Positions 22,479 to 31,800 of a stretch of DNA of 64,000 nucleotides are shown here, in pieces; the stretch's first letter is position 1, and each line of letters opens with the position of its first letter. Under the pieces are notes generated by a model. It made no database searches, had not been told where the DNA came from, and saw nothing but the letters and a program-made list of their open reading frames with translations. The position numbers were made by a program, and so were the translations under genes. Origin of the DNA: Hypericum androsaemum (taxonomy: Eukaryota; Streptophyta; Magnoliopsida; Malpighiales; Hypericaceae). The DNA lies in NCBI GenBank assembly GCA_963995505.1, contig OZ023182.1, forward strand, positions 12,082,707 to 12,146,706. Direction: 5' to 3'.

Positions 22479-23353
22479 TTAGTTTCCAACAACACAATGT
22501 ATTTTATTTTCTCAAACTTCCTGATATATTTCTTAACAATAATATCTCTAGATTGAGCCAGAGTTTCAGCCAGGTCAAGATACATATTAAAACCATCTCG
22601 CTGGCCTGTTATATGTTCCATAACTTCTTCCATCCAAGTAGCTTGAACATGTTGAAGGCCTCTAGGTACAAGTCCATCATCAAATTTTATCCTTTGATTA
22701 AGGCCATTGTCCAATACAAAACTGCACTTAACTGCTGCATTTTTTCCAACAACTTTGAATTTTATTAACCCATTGTCCTTCAATAACTCATTTCCAAAAA
22801 CACCAGCCTCCACCATATCATCTTGCTTGACCACATCATTAACCTCACAACCTATAACAGTTTGTCCAACCCCACAAAATTCAGAAGTAACTTTCGAATC
22901 CTCTTCATCTTCAAAACGGTCATATAAGGCGTCTACAAACTCATCCCAATAATCCTCTTCGTTGCCGTCAAAGGACCATGACGCAAACCAATCTTTTGGC
23001 CTACCGAACAATAAATCTGCCACTAGGCTAAATTGATAAACCTCCACAGATTGGTAAACATCGAAATATTTCTCGCAACCCTCAATCCAATCCTCCGGCT
23101 TGACGCCCAAAAATGAAGGAAGACTAGGCAACCCCCTTCGAGATAAGAAATTGTTTATCTTGTTTGGGTGAATTTCCGACGCCCACTCGGCCAAGAACTC
23201 ATCTAAGAACTGATTCCGAGGAGCCTCCATATCACACCTCTGACCTGCGAACGTTCGATCTTTCGCCGGCGTGATGAAAACCCCACGCTCTAGCCTCATT
23301 GACTCCTGCAAAAATGGGTTTTTGCAAAGCCCGCGAATCTGAGAAGCTTCCAT
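22466..23353 (-). CDS. Retrotransposon Gag protein (Ty3-type), 295 residues
   Basis: Residues about 60-150 carry the Ty3 Gag capsid signature: a proline/phenylalanine patch (LPSLPSFLGVKPEDWIEGCE), then KYF, then DWFASW, then DEFVDALYDRFED. It is the same pattern seen in the intact Ty3 Gag at 31801 (DPRHWIRK-like, CEKYFE, TWFDGW, FVEQLCQRF). No CCHC zinc knuckle is present in this frame. Gag would form the particle that packages the element RNA. The start was taken as the first ATG, about 140 bp downstream of the primer-binding site in element sense. Confidence 0.75.
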   Translation of the reverse strand: MEASQIRGLCKNPFLQESMRLERGVFITPAKDRTFAGQRCDMEAPRNQFLDEFLAEWASEIHPNKINNFLSRRGLPSLPSFLGVKPEDWIEGCEKYFDVYQSVEVYQFSLVADLLFGRPKDWFASWSFDGNEEDYWDEFVDALYDRFEDEEDSKVTSEFCGVGQTVIGCEVNDVVKQDDMVEAGVFGNELLKDNGLIKFKVVGKNAAVKCSFVLDNGLNQRIKFDDGLVPRGLQHVQATWMEEVMEHITGQRDGFNMYLDLAETLAQSRDIIVKKYIRKFEKIKYIVLLETKWKG

Positions 23354-23493
23354 GGCAGAAAAATTTCCCTTGCTTCACGTCGATTCCCACATTCGCCTTC
23401 AAGAAGCCCTATCCGCTGCGTCACTTTATTTTCCAAAACGTGAAATTGATCCACCACAACGAGTTGTTAGCTACAAGAATCCGAGGATTAGTA

Positions 23494-23505
23494 GCTCTGA
23501 TACCA
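23494..23505 (-). promoter_or_regulatory. Primer-binding site (initiator Met tRNA)
   Basis: On the minus strand this reads TGGTATCAGAGC directly after the 5' LTR. It is the standard plant retrotransposon site complementary to the 3' end of initiator tRNA-Met and fixes the element orientation. Confidence 0.92.
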
Positions 23506-23750
23506 TGTAACAATCGAGATCAGGAAAAGTTGATCAAGAACCCTAGATTTAGAAGAAAAGAGGGGGGGATTGAGATAGAAGAAGAAAGGGGATTAGGGTA
23601 GAGAGGAAAACAATATGTTTCCTTTGATTGTATTCTCAAATGTCTGGAATGTTCTACATGTAACAATCTATCAACTATTTATATCTTGACCAATTACAGA
23701 ATGGTCACCACAGTTATTCACACTACCAGTTGAGTACAAGATGTGTTACA
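23506..23750 (-). repeat. 5' LTR of the gag-only element, 245 bp
   Basis: TGTAACACATC...TCGATTGTTACA in element sense. The right boundary touches GTATG of the target duplication and the left touches the primer-binding site. It matches the 3' LTR (20806-21035) except for the missing terminal 13 bp there. Confidence 0.9.
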
Positions 23751-23755
23751 GTATG

Positions 23756-24549
23756 ATTATCTTAACTTTTGATCTAATTATTTGAGCTAGAAGGATTAAG
23801 AAATATTAAGCTATCCAATTAGAATTGAATATACCTAAAAATTAACCTTAAACAACGGATAGTTCTAAGAGCTACTGTAGTCAACCAAACTTAGAACTAC
23901 ACAACTAATTTCTTTTAATTACAGTTGTAATTTAATGACAATTATCAATGAATCAATCTGACATGATATAGACAAAGGATATAGTGCATATACTGCATTA
24001 TGTAACTATACTAATTTATTTAAAATTAAGTCATATCAAATTACAAAAATAAAAATATGTTGAACGATTTCCATTAACCTCATACATTAATAGCCGACTA
24101 TATTGTGTTTACCATATCTTCAACCATTGCCTTTTTTAAATGACAAAAGAAATTTTGTTTTAACTTTTTTTTAAATATTAATTTTTTAACCTATGCAACG
24201 AAACAAACAATTGATGATTTTGCAATTAAACATTTTCCAGTTGCATATAATTATTGGCTCATCTTTATTAAATTTATTGACTTTGAAACAAGAAAATTTT
24301 ATAATGATGCCTCTAAAAATATGTTTAGGACATCAATAGTAAAGATTTCAATAAATGTCTGCACTTAGGTATTTATTTTTGTGTGCTCTTGATTGGTTTC
24401 AGGGTCTTCTTTTTCTTGATTTTGCTGATTTTATTTTTATTTTTTTGTATTTTACATTTCGTAATTGGGTCGAGCAGCACCACGCATTGACGATTGTTCA
24501 CCCAATAGTTCACGAAAGAATAGATTGTTAGTATCATTATTAAATAAAA
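23756..24549. repeat. Composite dispersed repeat family, copy C (left part)
   Basis: 23930-24310 is collinear with 16480-16870 of copy A. 24330-24400 has CAATAAATGTCTGCACTT, which recurs at about 26140. 24400-24480 is a degenerate copy of the membrane ORF followed by GGGTCGAGCAGCACCACG. It ends GTTAGTATCATTATTAAATA at the insertion site of the Pack-MULE; its continuation is at 25583. Confidence 0.7.
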
Positions 24550-25573
24550 GGGTAAATTATTCTCTTGTCCCTTGTCGGTTACCCTTTCTCGCGGGTCCTT
24601 TCATTTCAAAAAAGAGTCACCCGTCCCCGACTTTGGTTTTAGATACTCTCGGGTCCTTGGCTGATGTTAGCACCCATTTTTTATTTTTTTTATCGTAGAA
24701 ATGACCAAAATACCGTTAAACAACAAAATACATACCTTCTTCTGGATCTTGAAAAAGTCCAAGCACCGAACCAAACTTCTCCCTCTCCTTCCCCCTTCTC
24801 GCTACTCCTCTTAACTCAATACCCCAGAAAAATCCCAAACACACCATAACTTCCGTGGGAAGAATTGGAAACCCTTCTCCTCCCCCACGCGCCAATTAAA
24901 GAAAATGGCCGCATCGGTGGCTCTCAAGAAGCTCGTCTCCTCACCAACCTCGCCCTGCTGTCGCTTCTGCCACCTCCCCGATCTTCGATCTCGCCCTTCA
25001 CAGCCCCCGACCGCCGATCCGGTGAGCGTGGTACTTAGTTCTTAAGATTAATTTTAGGGTAAATTACCCCCTCAAGGTCAGTTGTTTGGTCACTGCCACG
25101 AGCTGGTCCTCCTCGTAGGCCTCGATGATCTCATGGATCATCTAGCGGTTAGGGGACGAGTCCCATCTCACCCAATAGCTCATGTAGCACCAAAATTTGT
25201 GATTGTCTGGGGTTGCCGAGTGATTAGGTTGTTCAATTGGGTGGTGTCCGTGCTAGGTTTTTTTATTGTTCGAGAAATCGAGTCGCGGGGTTTGCTTCTC
25301 CTTGGCTTTTTCTCCGGAAAGAGTTTGTTTTGTAGCTAGCTGAGAATTAGCGGGCTCTGGTTGATTTCAGATGAATTTTTTGTTGATGTGTTGCCTGTGT
25401 CAGTGTCTAAGAGGTTGAAAAAGGTAAGTATTTTTTTTAAAGGATATTTTGGTGTCTGGCAGAGACCCGAGAGTATCTAAAATCAAAATCGGAGGACGGG
25501 TGATTTTTTTTTGAAATCGAGGGACCCACAGAAGAAGGTGACCAAACAACAGGGACAAGGGGATAAATGATCC
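24550..25573. mobile_element. Pack-MULE, 1024 bp, with 9-bp target duplication and captured exon
   Basis: Inverted terminal repeats of about 130 bp: the left starts GGGTAAATTATTCTCTTGTC, and the right end complements to GGATCATTTATCCCCTTGTC. Further in, both contain CACCCGTC and TTTTAGATACTCTCGGGTC. The 9-bp duplication TAAATAAAA flanks it exactly (24541-24549 and 25574-25582). These are Mutator-like hallmarks. The centre (about 24850-25430) is GC-rich, with an exon, an intron with GT donor and AG acceptor (about 25022 to 25369), and a second exon-like stretch, so the capture was from DNA rather than mRNA. No transposase. Confidence 0.92.
24905..25021 (+). pseudogene. Captured first exon inside the Pack-MULE
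   Basis: An ATG opens 39 codons beginning MAASVALKKLVSS and rich in Ser, Pro, Cys and Arg, ending at a donor (CCG then GTGAGC). It looks like the targeting-peptide exon of a nuclear gene for an organelle protein. The parent gene is not identifiable from so short a piece. An acceptor TTGATTTCAG at about 25369 and an open stretch to a GTAAGT donor at about 25424 may be its second exon. Confidence 0.55.
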
Positions 25574-25582
25574 TAAATAAAA

Positions 25583-27000
25583 TTATACGATACTTATTTT
25601 ACTTATTTAATTCACCAACTCCGATTTCTATAGTATTACAAGTTTCTATAATATTACAAGTTTGCATGGAGGCTCTACTTCCTTAAAAATCGTAACTCTT
25701 ATATTTATAGCTAACAAGCCCTTTTAAAGTCCAAGCCTACTTCTCCCACTCCCATTGTGGATTAGGGGTCTAGACTTTGGCACACTTCTCAGTTAGTCAA
25801 CAAAAAAATTACGAACACAGATGTAAAAAAATCCTAGCTGACTACTATAAATATAGAGAGAACTATTTCATAACGGAAAATTTGCCTTAACATTTAGGCA
25901 ACTATTTGGTTAACAATTGTTTATCATCTACTTCTTGCCCTGTGCACCTTTCTAGCGAGTTTAGAATTTCATTTGAGGCGCAGGATCATTATCTTTTCTC
26001 TTGGTATCAGCAATTGTCTTATTCCAGATAGACCCTCATGCATTGTTCTACCGTCGCATTTGCTATTGTAGTCATGTGCCTTCTTATGCAGCTAATACAT
26101 TGCAGAAGTGACATAACTATTATCTTTGTAGATAAATTTTCAATAAATGTCTGCACTTGGGTATTATTGTTTTGTGTGCTCTTATCTCATTTAAATTTGT
26201 TAAACCTGTTTGTTACTATCGAATGTGGACACCTTTGGATTTTTCTTTTTGCGTAGCCTAGAGATTTTTTTGTTTCTTGTTTTAAACCTTCACCGTACAG
26301 TTTTTTTTTTGCAAGCTTTTTGAAAATTTCTCCGAGATTTTATGTCGAATCATAAACAAGTAATTCAGCAAGATGCATAAGAAGATCTGCTTTTGGATGG
26401 TTTACATGTTAATTGTGTTACAAGTTTCTGCTCTCTCTTTCGGACCTTGAAGCCTCATTAGTCATACTAATTATGTCATACAAGTTAGAATTGGCCTCAG
26501 GTCTTGGAGTCTCTAGTCCATTTTGTACTTGTCTTGGACCTACTTATATTTCTTCTCAACATGTGTGTTGACAACAACAGTTAGTTTTTTTAGAAATTCT
26601 TAGAATTCCTAGATCGGTTTCAAGTCACACACTCTAATCATGACAAGTAATGTTATATAATCTAGCATGTTGGATTTCTTGCAGGCTACAAAGACATGCC
26701 TTATGTGACTGACTTTGGATCTAGAGGAGATGGAAAGGTCAGTCGTGGCGTTCTTAATGACTTCACGATAGAATACCTTGTTAGTATCATTATTAAATAA
26801 AATTATACGATACTTAGTTTACTTATTTTTTATTTTACTATTGGGTCATGCTTTTTTTTTATTTTCATCGGTTGGCATTCGAACTACTAAGTTAACTAAT
26901 CTAAATTTGAAGCATGTAGGATCAAATTCTGACAAAGAGGCTAATAGAGTGGAACAATTAGAAATAAAATATAGGGCAAAATAGACTGATAAATTTTTTA
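25583..27000. repeat. Composite dispersed repeat family, copies C (right part) and D
   Basis: 25583 on continues the sequence cut by the Pack-MULE (TTATACGATACTTATTTTAC). A further partial copy, D, has CAATAAATGTCTGCACTTGG (about 26140) and, at 26777-26830, GTTAGTATCATTATTAAATA followed directly by AAATTATACGATACTT: the uninterrupted version of the Pack-MULE target. An exon-like GGATCTAGAGGAGATGGAA stretch near 26710 follows a TTGCAG acceptor. No intact frame. Confidence 0.65.
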
Positions 27001-27450
27001 AGAAATTAATTAATCAATACTGTTTAGTCTTGATATATACCAAATTAAATTTAATTAGTCTCTGACCTCAATTCTATGTTTTTTCAGATAAAACATTGTT
27101 AGAAGTAACAAAATACCCGAACATCCAAAAAATATTAATTTATCACTTATCAAAAACTAAACAACCCCATCCTTCCCGTAAAAAAAAAGCACAAAAACTA
27201 ATAATTTAGCTAAGAAAACTCAAAACTATCTCCACTAAAGACAAATCGATGAAATACTCAATACCAATCCAAGAGATCGAAACTTCCATTCAAACCCAAC
27301 GATACCTGACAGCGACAACGCTCCAACTCCAAAAGCACAAACAAGACAAGGGTATTACCTGAAGACAACTGGTAGTGGATTGAGTATGGAGTGAAATAAT
27401 TGATTCCGTACGGTTTGGAGTGAAGGGGGACCGCAGCGGTAAGTGCATGT
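27001..27450. other. No gene recognised
   Basis: AT-rich, then mixed composition. Two overlapping short minus-strand ORFs here are shadows of the 23-bp repeat that follows. Confidence 0.45.
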
Positions 27451-27721
27451 ATGTGATAATGGCAAGCGCAGTTATGTGATAATGGCAAGTGCAGTTATGT
27501 GATAATGGCATGTGTATTTGTGACAGCGGCAAGTCTCGTTTATGATAACGGCGCGCGTGGCTTTTTTCATTTTGGTCCCCGTATTTTAGCATTTTTGCAA
27601 AAAGGTCATACTGGCACGCGCAGTTATGTGATACTGGCATGCGCAGTTATGTGATAATGGCATTTGTATCCGGCCTACGTTTGTGCGTGGCTTTTTTCAT
27701 TTTGGTCCCCGTATTTTAGCG
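27451..27721. repeat. Short tandem repeats (23-bp unit) with a duplicated 36-bp flank
   Basis: Units start at 27451, 27474 and 27497 with ATGTGATAATGGCA and then decay. A second cluster of two or three units lies at about 27618-27665. Each cluster is followed by the same phrase GTGGCTTTTTTCATTTTGG and CCCCGTATTTTAGC (27547-27582 and 27686-27721), so the block has been duplicated as a whole. Confidence 0.85.
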
Positions 27722-28210
27722 CGTTTGTAAAAAAGGCCCCGCGTGTCTTCATTCTGAACGGTTCGGAATCTGAGCATTCCGTACCCAATCCATACCCGAA
27801 GACAACTATGGGCGACTTCAAGAGATTTGCCAATACTCATCTGGGTTGAAATTGTTGGACCGCCTAATCAGGCAATTATTATTGTGCCTGATTGAGCCAG
27901 GCCCATCAGGCCCAAATTGTTGGGTTGAATGGACCGGTCAACCCACGTTAGCAGTAGATTTTTCTCTCTACTGTTTCTCGAATAATTCCACATCCAAGAT
28001 GTCACGTTCCCAAAAATTAGTCACGTCAATTGCCACGAGGTAACTATCTCTGGAAGGCATCCTTTATTTCTCAAATCTCAACTAGGTCTTAAAATCCAAA
28101 TTGCAATTGTCTTAGCATAAACAAAAAGTTTTAAAACATAAATGAACAGTTTTTAATGCATGTCTTTGCCTCTACCTCTCAAAGGACACATATTCAGATT
28201 TCACAAAAGA
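27722..28210. other. No gene recognised
   Basis: Mixed composition with a GCCTAATCAGGCAATTATT / GCCTGATTGAGCCAGGCCCA palindromic patch near 27862-27915. No coding, RNA or transposon signature beyond that. Confidence 0.4.
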
Positions 28211-28274
28211 CACATCACTTAATACACATAATTCACAGAAGTCACATCACTTAATACACATAATTCACAGAAGT
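28211..28274. repeat. 32-bp tandem duplication
   Basis: Two identical 32-bp copies begin CACATCACTTAATACACATA at 28211 and 28243. No function is evident. Confidence 0.95.
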
Positions 28275-28599
28275 CACATCGCAGACGCAACTCAAGAGTT
28301 ACGAGTGGCAGGATCTCGTGGGGCACAATAGGCTCTCCTCTCCGCTCCTATAAGACGTAAATCCCATAGGGAACAGAACAGAAAGGAGACTCTCTCCACA
28401 GAGCACAAATATCCACTACACAAATGTAGAGTAATAACATAGTATATAACGCTATGGGCACAGTAACATTGGAATAATCCCGACCAGAATAATATAGAGT
28501 CCTTACAAACAGAAAAAATGTATGCGTATAAAATTCAACCACAGTACATAGGAGCAGGACAAAATTCATACCGATAGCTCATGTGCGAACAGATCACAT

Positions 28600-28990
28600 A
28601 CGAACATATACTGAAAATAACAGTACATACAGACAGAGTGCTAAGAACATAATACAATTTCAATTACTGATTCAAATACGTCTACGACTACGCATACAAA
28701 TACAAACAAATACAAATGGTTATACATACAAGATGGACAGATACAGGCAGATTCGGTCATATATGCATACGCATACAAACAAACATACAAATACAAAGAC
28801 CTAATATACAAATTGAATACCAATACCACTACAGACTGAATGCACATACAAATACAGATCAAATACAATTACAAATTCATTACAGAATACAGTCATCACT
28901 GCAGAATACTCATACGAACACATATACGAAATCGATGCAGACAGATGCATACAGATACAAACAGATTCCCATATGAATACACATACTGTA
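28600..28990. repeat. Cryptic ACATAC/ACAAATAC low-complexity tract
   Basis: Nearly 400 bp built from drifting ATACAAATACA, ACATACAAAT and CAGATACAGA words on a C- and A-rich strand. The ORFs on both strands here are by-products of the low complexity. Confidence 0.85.
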
Positions 28991-31239
28991 TACGAAGATT
29001 CAAACTTACCTCATTTCCTGTGATGTTTAACTCGCGTACCCACTATTCCTCGACATTCCTACATATTCTTAGTCTATTAATGTCGATCTACAATCCCTAA
29101 GAGAAAAACAGTGTACGGATAATATGCCTTACCGTAGTGTCTTGAGATGAGTTGTCGTCTTCGCCTCCATCCCTTGATTCACCCAGATCACTTCCTCTTG
29201 GACAAGGCAAAACGGATCTCAAAAGAGGTGGACCGTAGGATTTTTCGTAACACTCCTTATATAAACAGAGTCCTAGGGTTCCCATAATTAGGGTTATACC
29301 TAATTCTATTACATTTTCCTGGTCTTTACACAATTTCATCCTCTCGTTGTACCTCAAAAATACTGATCATATGGTACTCTCCATCAATCTCAATCTTCGA
29401 ACTTCCCTCGAATCCTGATTTTGATTTCGTGGAGATCAAAATTCTTGTTTTCTCGATCTTCTGTTTTGAAGATGTTTCCGTGTACCATTAATATTTCCCC
29501 AGTAGCCTTGTCAGTTTTTCAAAGACCCCTGGGAGCCACGCATGGAGTGGAGCGCTGTGCACATCTAACCACGCTCACCTAGAGTTTGCTTGAAACTTTG
29601 GGCGCCATGGCTCAATACTTCTAAATAATGGCGCCAGTTTAAGGGATTGAACCTTAGTCTCCCCGTCTTGTGAAAAAGATGAGTAGAATTGCTTCTGCTC
29701 CGAATAACCTCGCTTGAGATGGTTGTATTCCACTTTTGTGTAGTTCATTTAGAATGTTGAACATATTTGTTGCTGCATGCACGAGCCCAATTAGACTACG
29801 ACTCAACCACTCTAGCTCTGGAAGTTGGAGAGTGAGTGAAGCATCTACCGAACCTCGTCTCCAGAGTGCATCCTCGAGGACCCTTGAAGGAGTTTTGCAT
29901 ACGTCTTTTTCATGCCTCTTGGAATTTTAAAGGTATTAAATTTTCTACAATGGAGTTCGTATTGGTGAAGGCACAATTGAATGATGGAGACAAACTCGAG
30001 AGGCGATCATTGATGGCTCAAAAACAAGATTTGGAGTATGAGATTTTCTCGAAAAATATTCGTGTCTCGTCAAATTTATCGACACTTTAAAAATCAGGTT
30101 CTATCCCCACACTTTAAAGTATTAATTATTTATTATGCGAGGATGATGGTATTGCAACGATGGCTTTTGGTGAATACACAGTATCCGTTGGGTTATTTTC
30201 TCTTTGAAGAAATTAATTGTTAACTACTTGCAAATTTATAAATCAGATACTTGATGCTTTGCTCCGTAGTTCATATTCAAAAGTCAATACATGGAGGTGA
30301 TTTATTTGCTTCGTAGTACATATATATATATTATTATATTTCTGTGAACAAACATGAAATTGATTGGAGCCACTTTCTCATTAATTTGCATGTTTCGAGA
30401 AATTGAAGGGGAATTTTAAAAATAATAATATTGCCCACGAGGATAAGTTTCTGTTTGGGCATGGTGTGAAATTTTCAATCGATATTTGATACTTCGTTTA
30501 ATGGTGCATGTCCAGATCTGTCAAACACCGATCGTGTACTGCAATGTTTCATTTTTGGTTAATGCAAAATTCTTAGTCTGATTGCTATGCCACCGCTTGG
30601 ACATGAACTATGAATCGACATGTGAATTTGCTTGGAGGCTTATTAATTTTTGCACACAATAATTAAGGTTCGGTACATGGTACAGTTTTGGATCACTAAA
30701 TATAAAATCGTGTACTTTAGTGGCACATATGCATGCGATGCAAGTTACCGTTATTTTTCTTGAAAAAAAAAGTTACTGTTCTCTAGTTGTTAAGAGACGT
30801 AATTGGTTGATTGCCTTGGTTGAACGGCCAAAATGGTTGATTGCCTTGTTTGGATATGTGGAGTTTTTACTAGGGTGTCCGTTCGAAATTTTGTGAGACT
30901 AATGGATCTAGACTTGATGGATGCGTTATAATAGCTCACACATGATATGAGTAGGATTCGTGGCATGATACTTAAGGTGTTATTTTATTTATGACGTTTT
31001 TCGTCTTGACTTAGTCTGGATTGTGGTTCTCTGCTGTTAGTTATATTTATTTTGCCGTTGCAAGTTTTGATAAATTGGAGCAAAATTGGAAATCAACTAA
31101 CAAGTTCTGCATTTTCGTGAGAAAATATAAGGAAGAAATCATGAGAATTTATTTCCTTAAGGATTGAAATATGTGCAAATCGTAGAATAAAACCGAAGGC
31201 TTTATTTAATAAAAAATTTGTAATTAGCGCATGTATGGC
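28991..31239. other. Gene-poor region, possible minus-strand LTR or promoter near 29250
   Basis: On the minus strand, 29390-29100 has a TATATAAGG TATA-like box (about 29262) followed by a short open stretch; with the ACATAC tract it may be an old LTR, but no partner was found. Around 29590-29690 a minus-strand GGTTCAATCC word could be a tRNA-type B box, without a convincing A box. The rest, to 31239, is AT-rich and non-coding as far as I can see. Confidence 0.3.
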
Positions 31240-31323
31240 GCTGTTGCTATTTGAAGATGCTAGGTGGTTATGTGATAACATGCTGTTGCTATTTGAAGAT
31301 GCTAGGTGGTTATGTGATAATAT
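31240..31323. repeat. 42-bp tandem duplication
   Basis: Two copies starting GCTGTTGCTATTTGAAGATG at 31240 and 31282, differing only near the end. It lies about 150 bp upstream of the Ty3 insertion. Confidence 0.95.
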
Positions 31324-31472
31324 TGCTCAACCTACTGGAATATATTTTCCATGTGATATGTGAGACGTAAAATGGTTAATCCTTTATGAGTCATGCAAAG
31401 AGAGTTATATTGAGTGATTAATTGTTTCTTGGTGCTATAATTTTTTAAGAAGCGATTGATTCAATGCCAATG

Positions 31473-31785
31473 TGTCACGTGCCTAAATACTGGCAGTGAC
31501 GTGGCAATTATCTTCTTATCATTGCATTTGAATTTGAATAATAAGTCTGATCAAGTAGTTGCACTTAGGTGCGTAGATGATGGCGGGGTTGTTAGCTGGC
31601 CCTAGCTTAGTGGTAGTTGTTATTTTCTTTCGTAGCTGTTAAGCTAGTTCCCTTATAAATAATGTAATCACTGGAGTGATAATCATCAAGAAATTAATCC
31701 ATTATCTTCTACCAAATTATTCTTCTTCTTCTCTATCACTCTCTCCCACATCTCAATTCATATTCTTCCAACCGGTTACGTTACA
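31473..31785 (+). repeat. 5' LTR of the Ty3 element
   Basis: TGTCACGTGCC to GGTTACGTTACA. It holds two CACGTG/ACGTGG-type motifs in its first 30 bp (CACGTG at about 31476-31481 and GACGTGG at about 31499) and a TTATAAATAATG TATA-like box at about 31655, so the promoter and possible bZIP/bHLH sites are inside the LTR. Confidence 0.95.
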
Positions 31786-31787
31786 CT

Positions 31788-31799
31788 TGGTATCAGAGC
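31788..31799 (+). promoter_or_regulatory. Primer-binding site (initiator Met tRNA)
   Basis: TGGTATCAGAGC lies two bases after the LTR. It is complementary to the 3' end of initiator tRNA-Met and primes minus-strand DNA synthesis. Confidence 0.95.
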
Positions 31800-31800
31800 C

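Larger units (their letters stand above)
20597..23750 (-). mobile_element. Gag-only LTR retrotransposon (TR-GAG-like), 3154 bp, minus orientation
   Basis: The 5-bp duplication GTATG flanks the unit exactly (20592-20596 and 23751-23755). On the minus strand the order is 5' LTR (23506-23750, TGTAACACATC to TTGTTACA), a primer-binding site abutting it, a Gag ORF, further decayed frames, a polypurine tract (GAAGGGAGGAG, complement of about 21037-21047) and a 3' LTR (20806-21035). No protease, reverse transcriptase or integrase is present. It would need a Ty3-type helper. The 3' LTR lacks its last 13 bp and runs directly into an inverted LTR copy; see the palindrome feature. The two direct LTRs differ at roughly seven sites plus small indels. 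Confidence 0.88.

Noticed and set aside
27451..27721. CRISPR-like array of short repeats
   Set aside because: Units are directly abutting with no unique spacers, and this is a plant nuclear sequence.
28583..28976. Overlapping ORFs on both strands in the ACATAC tract
   Set aside because: Low-complexity repeats rarely produce stops; there is no domain or splice context.
29590..29690. Minus-strand tRNA-derived SINE
   Set aside because: A B-box-like word is present, but no A box at the right distance and no target duplication.
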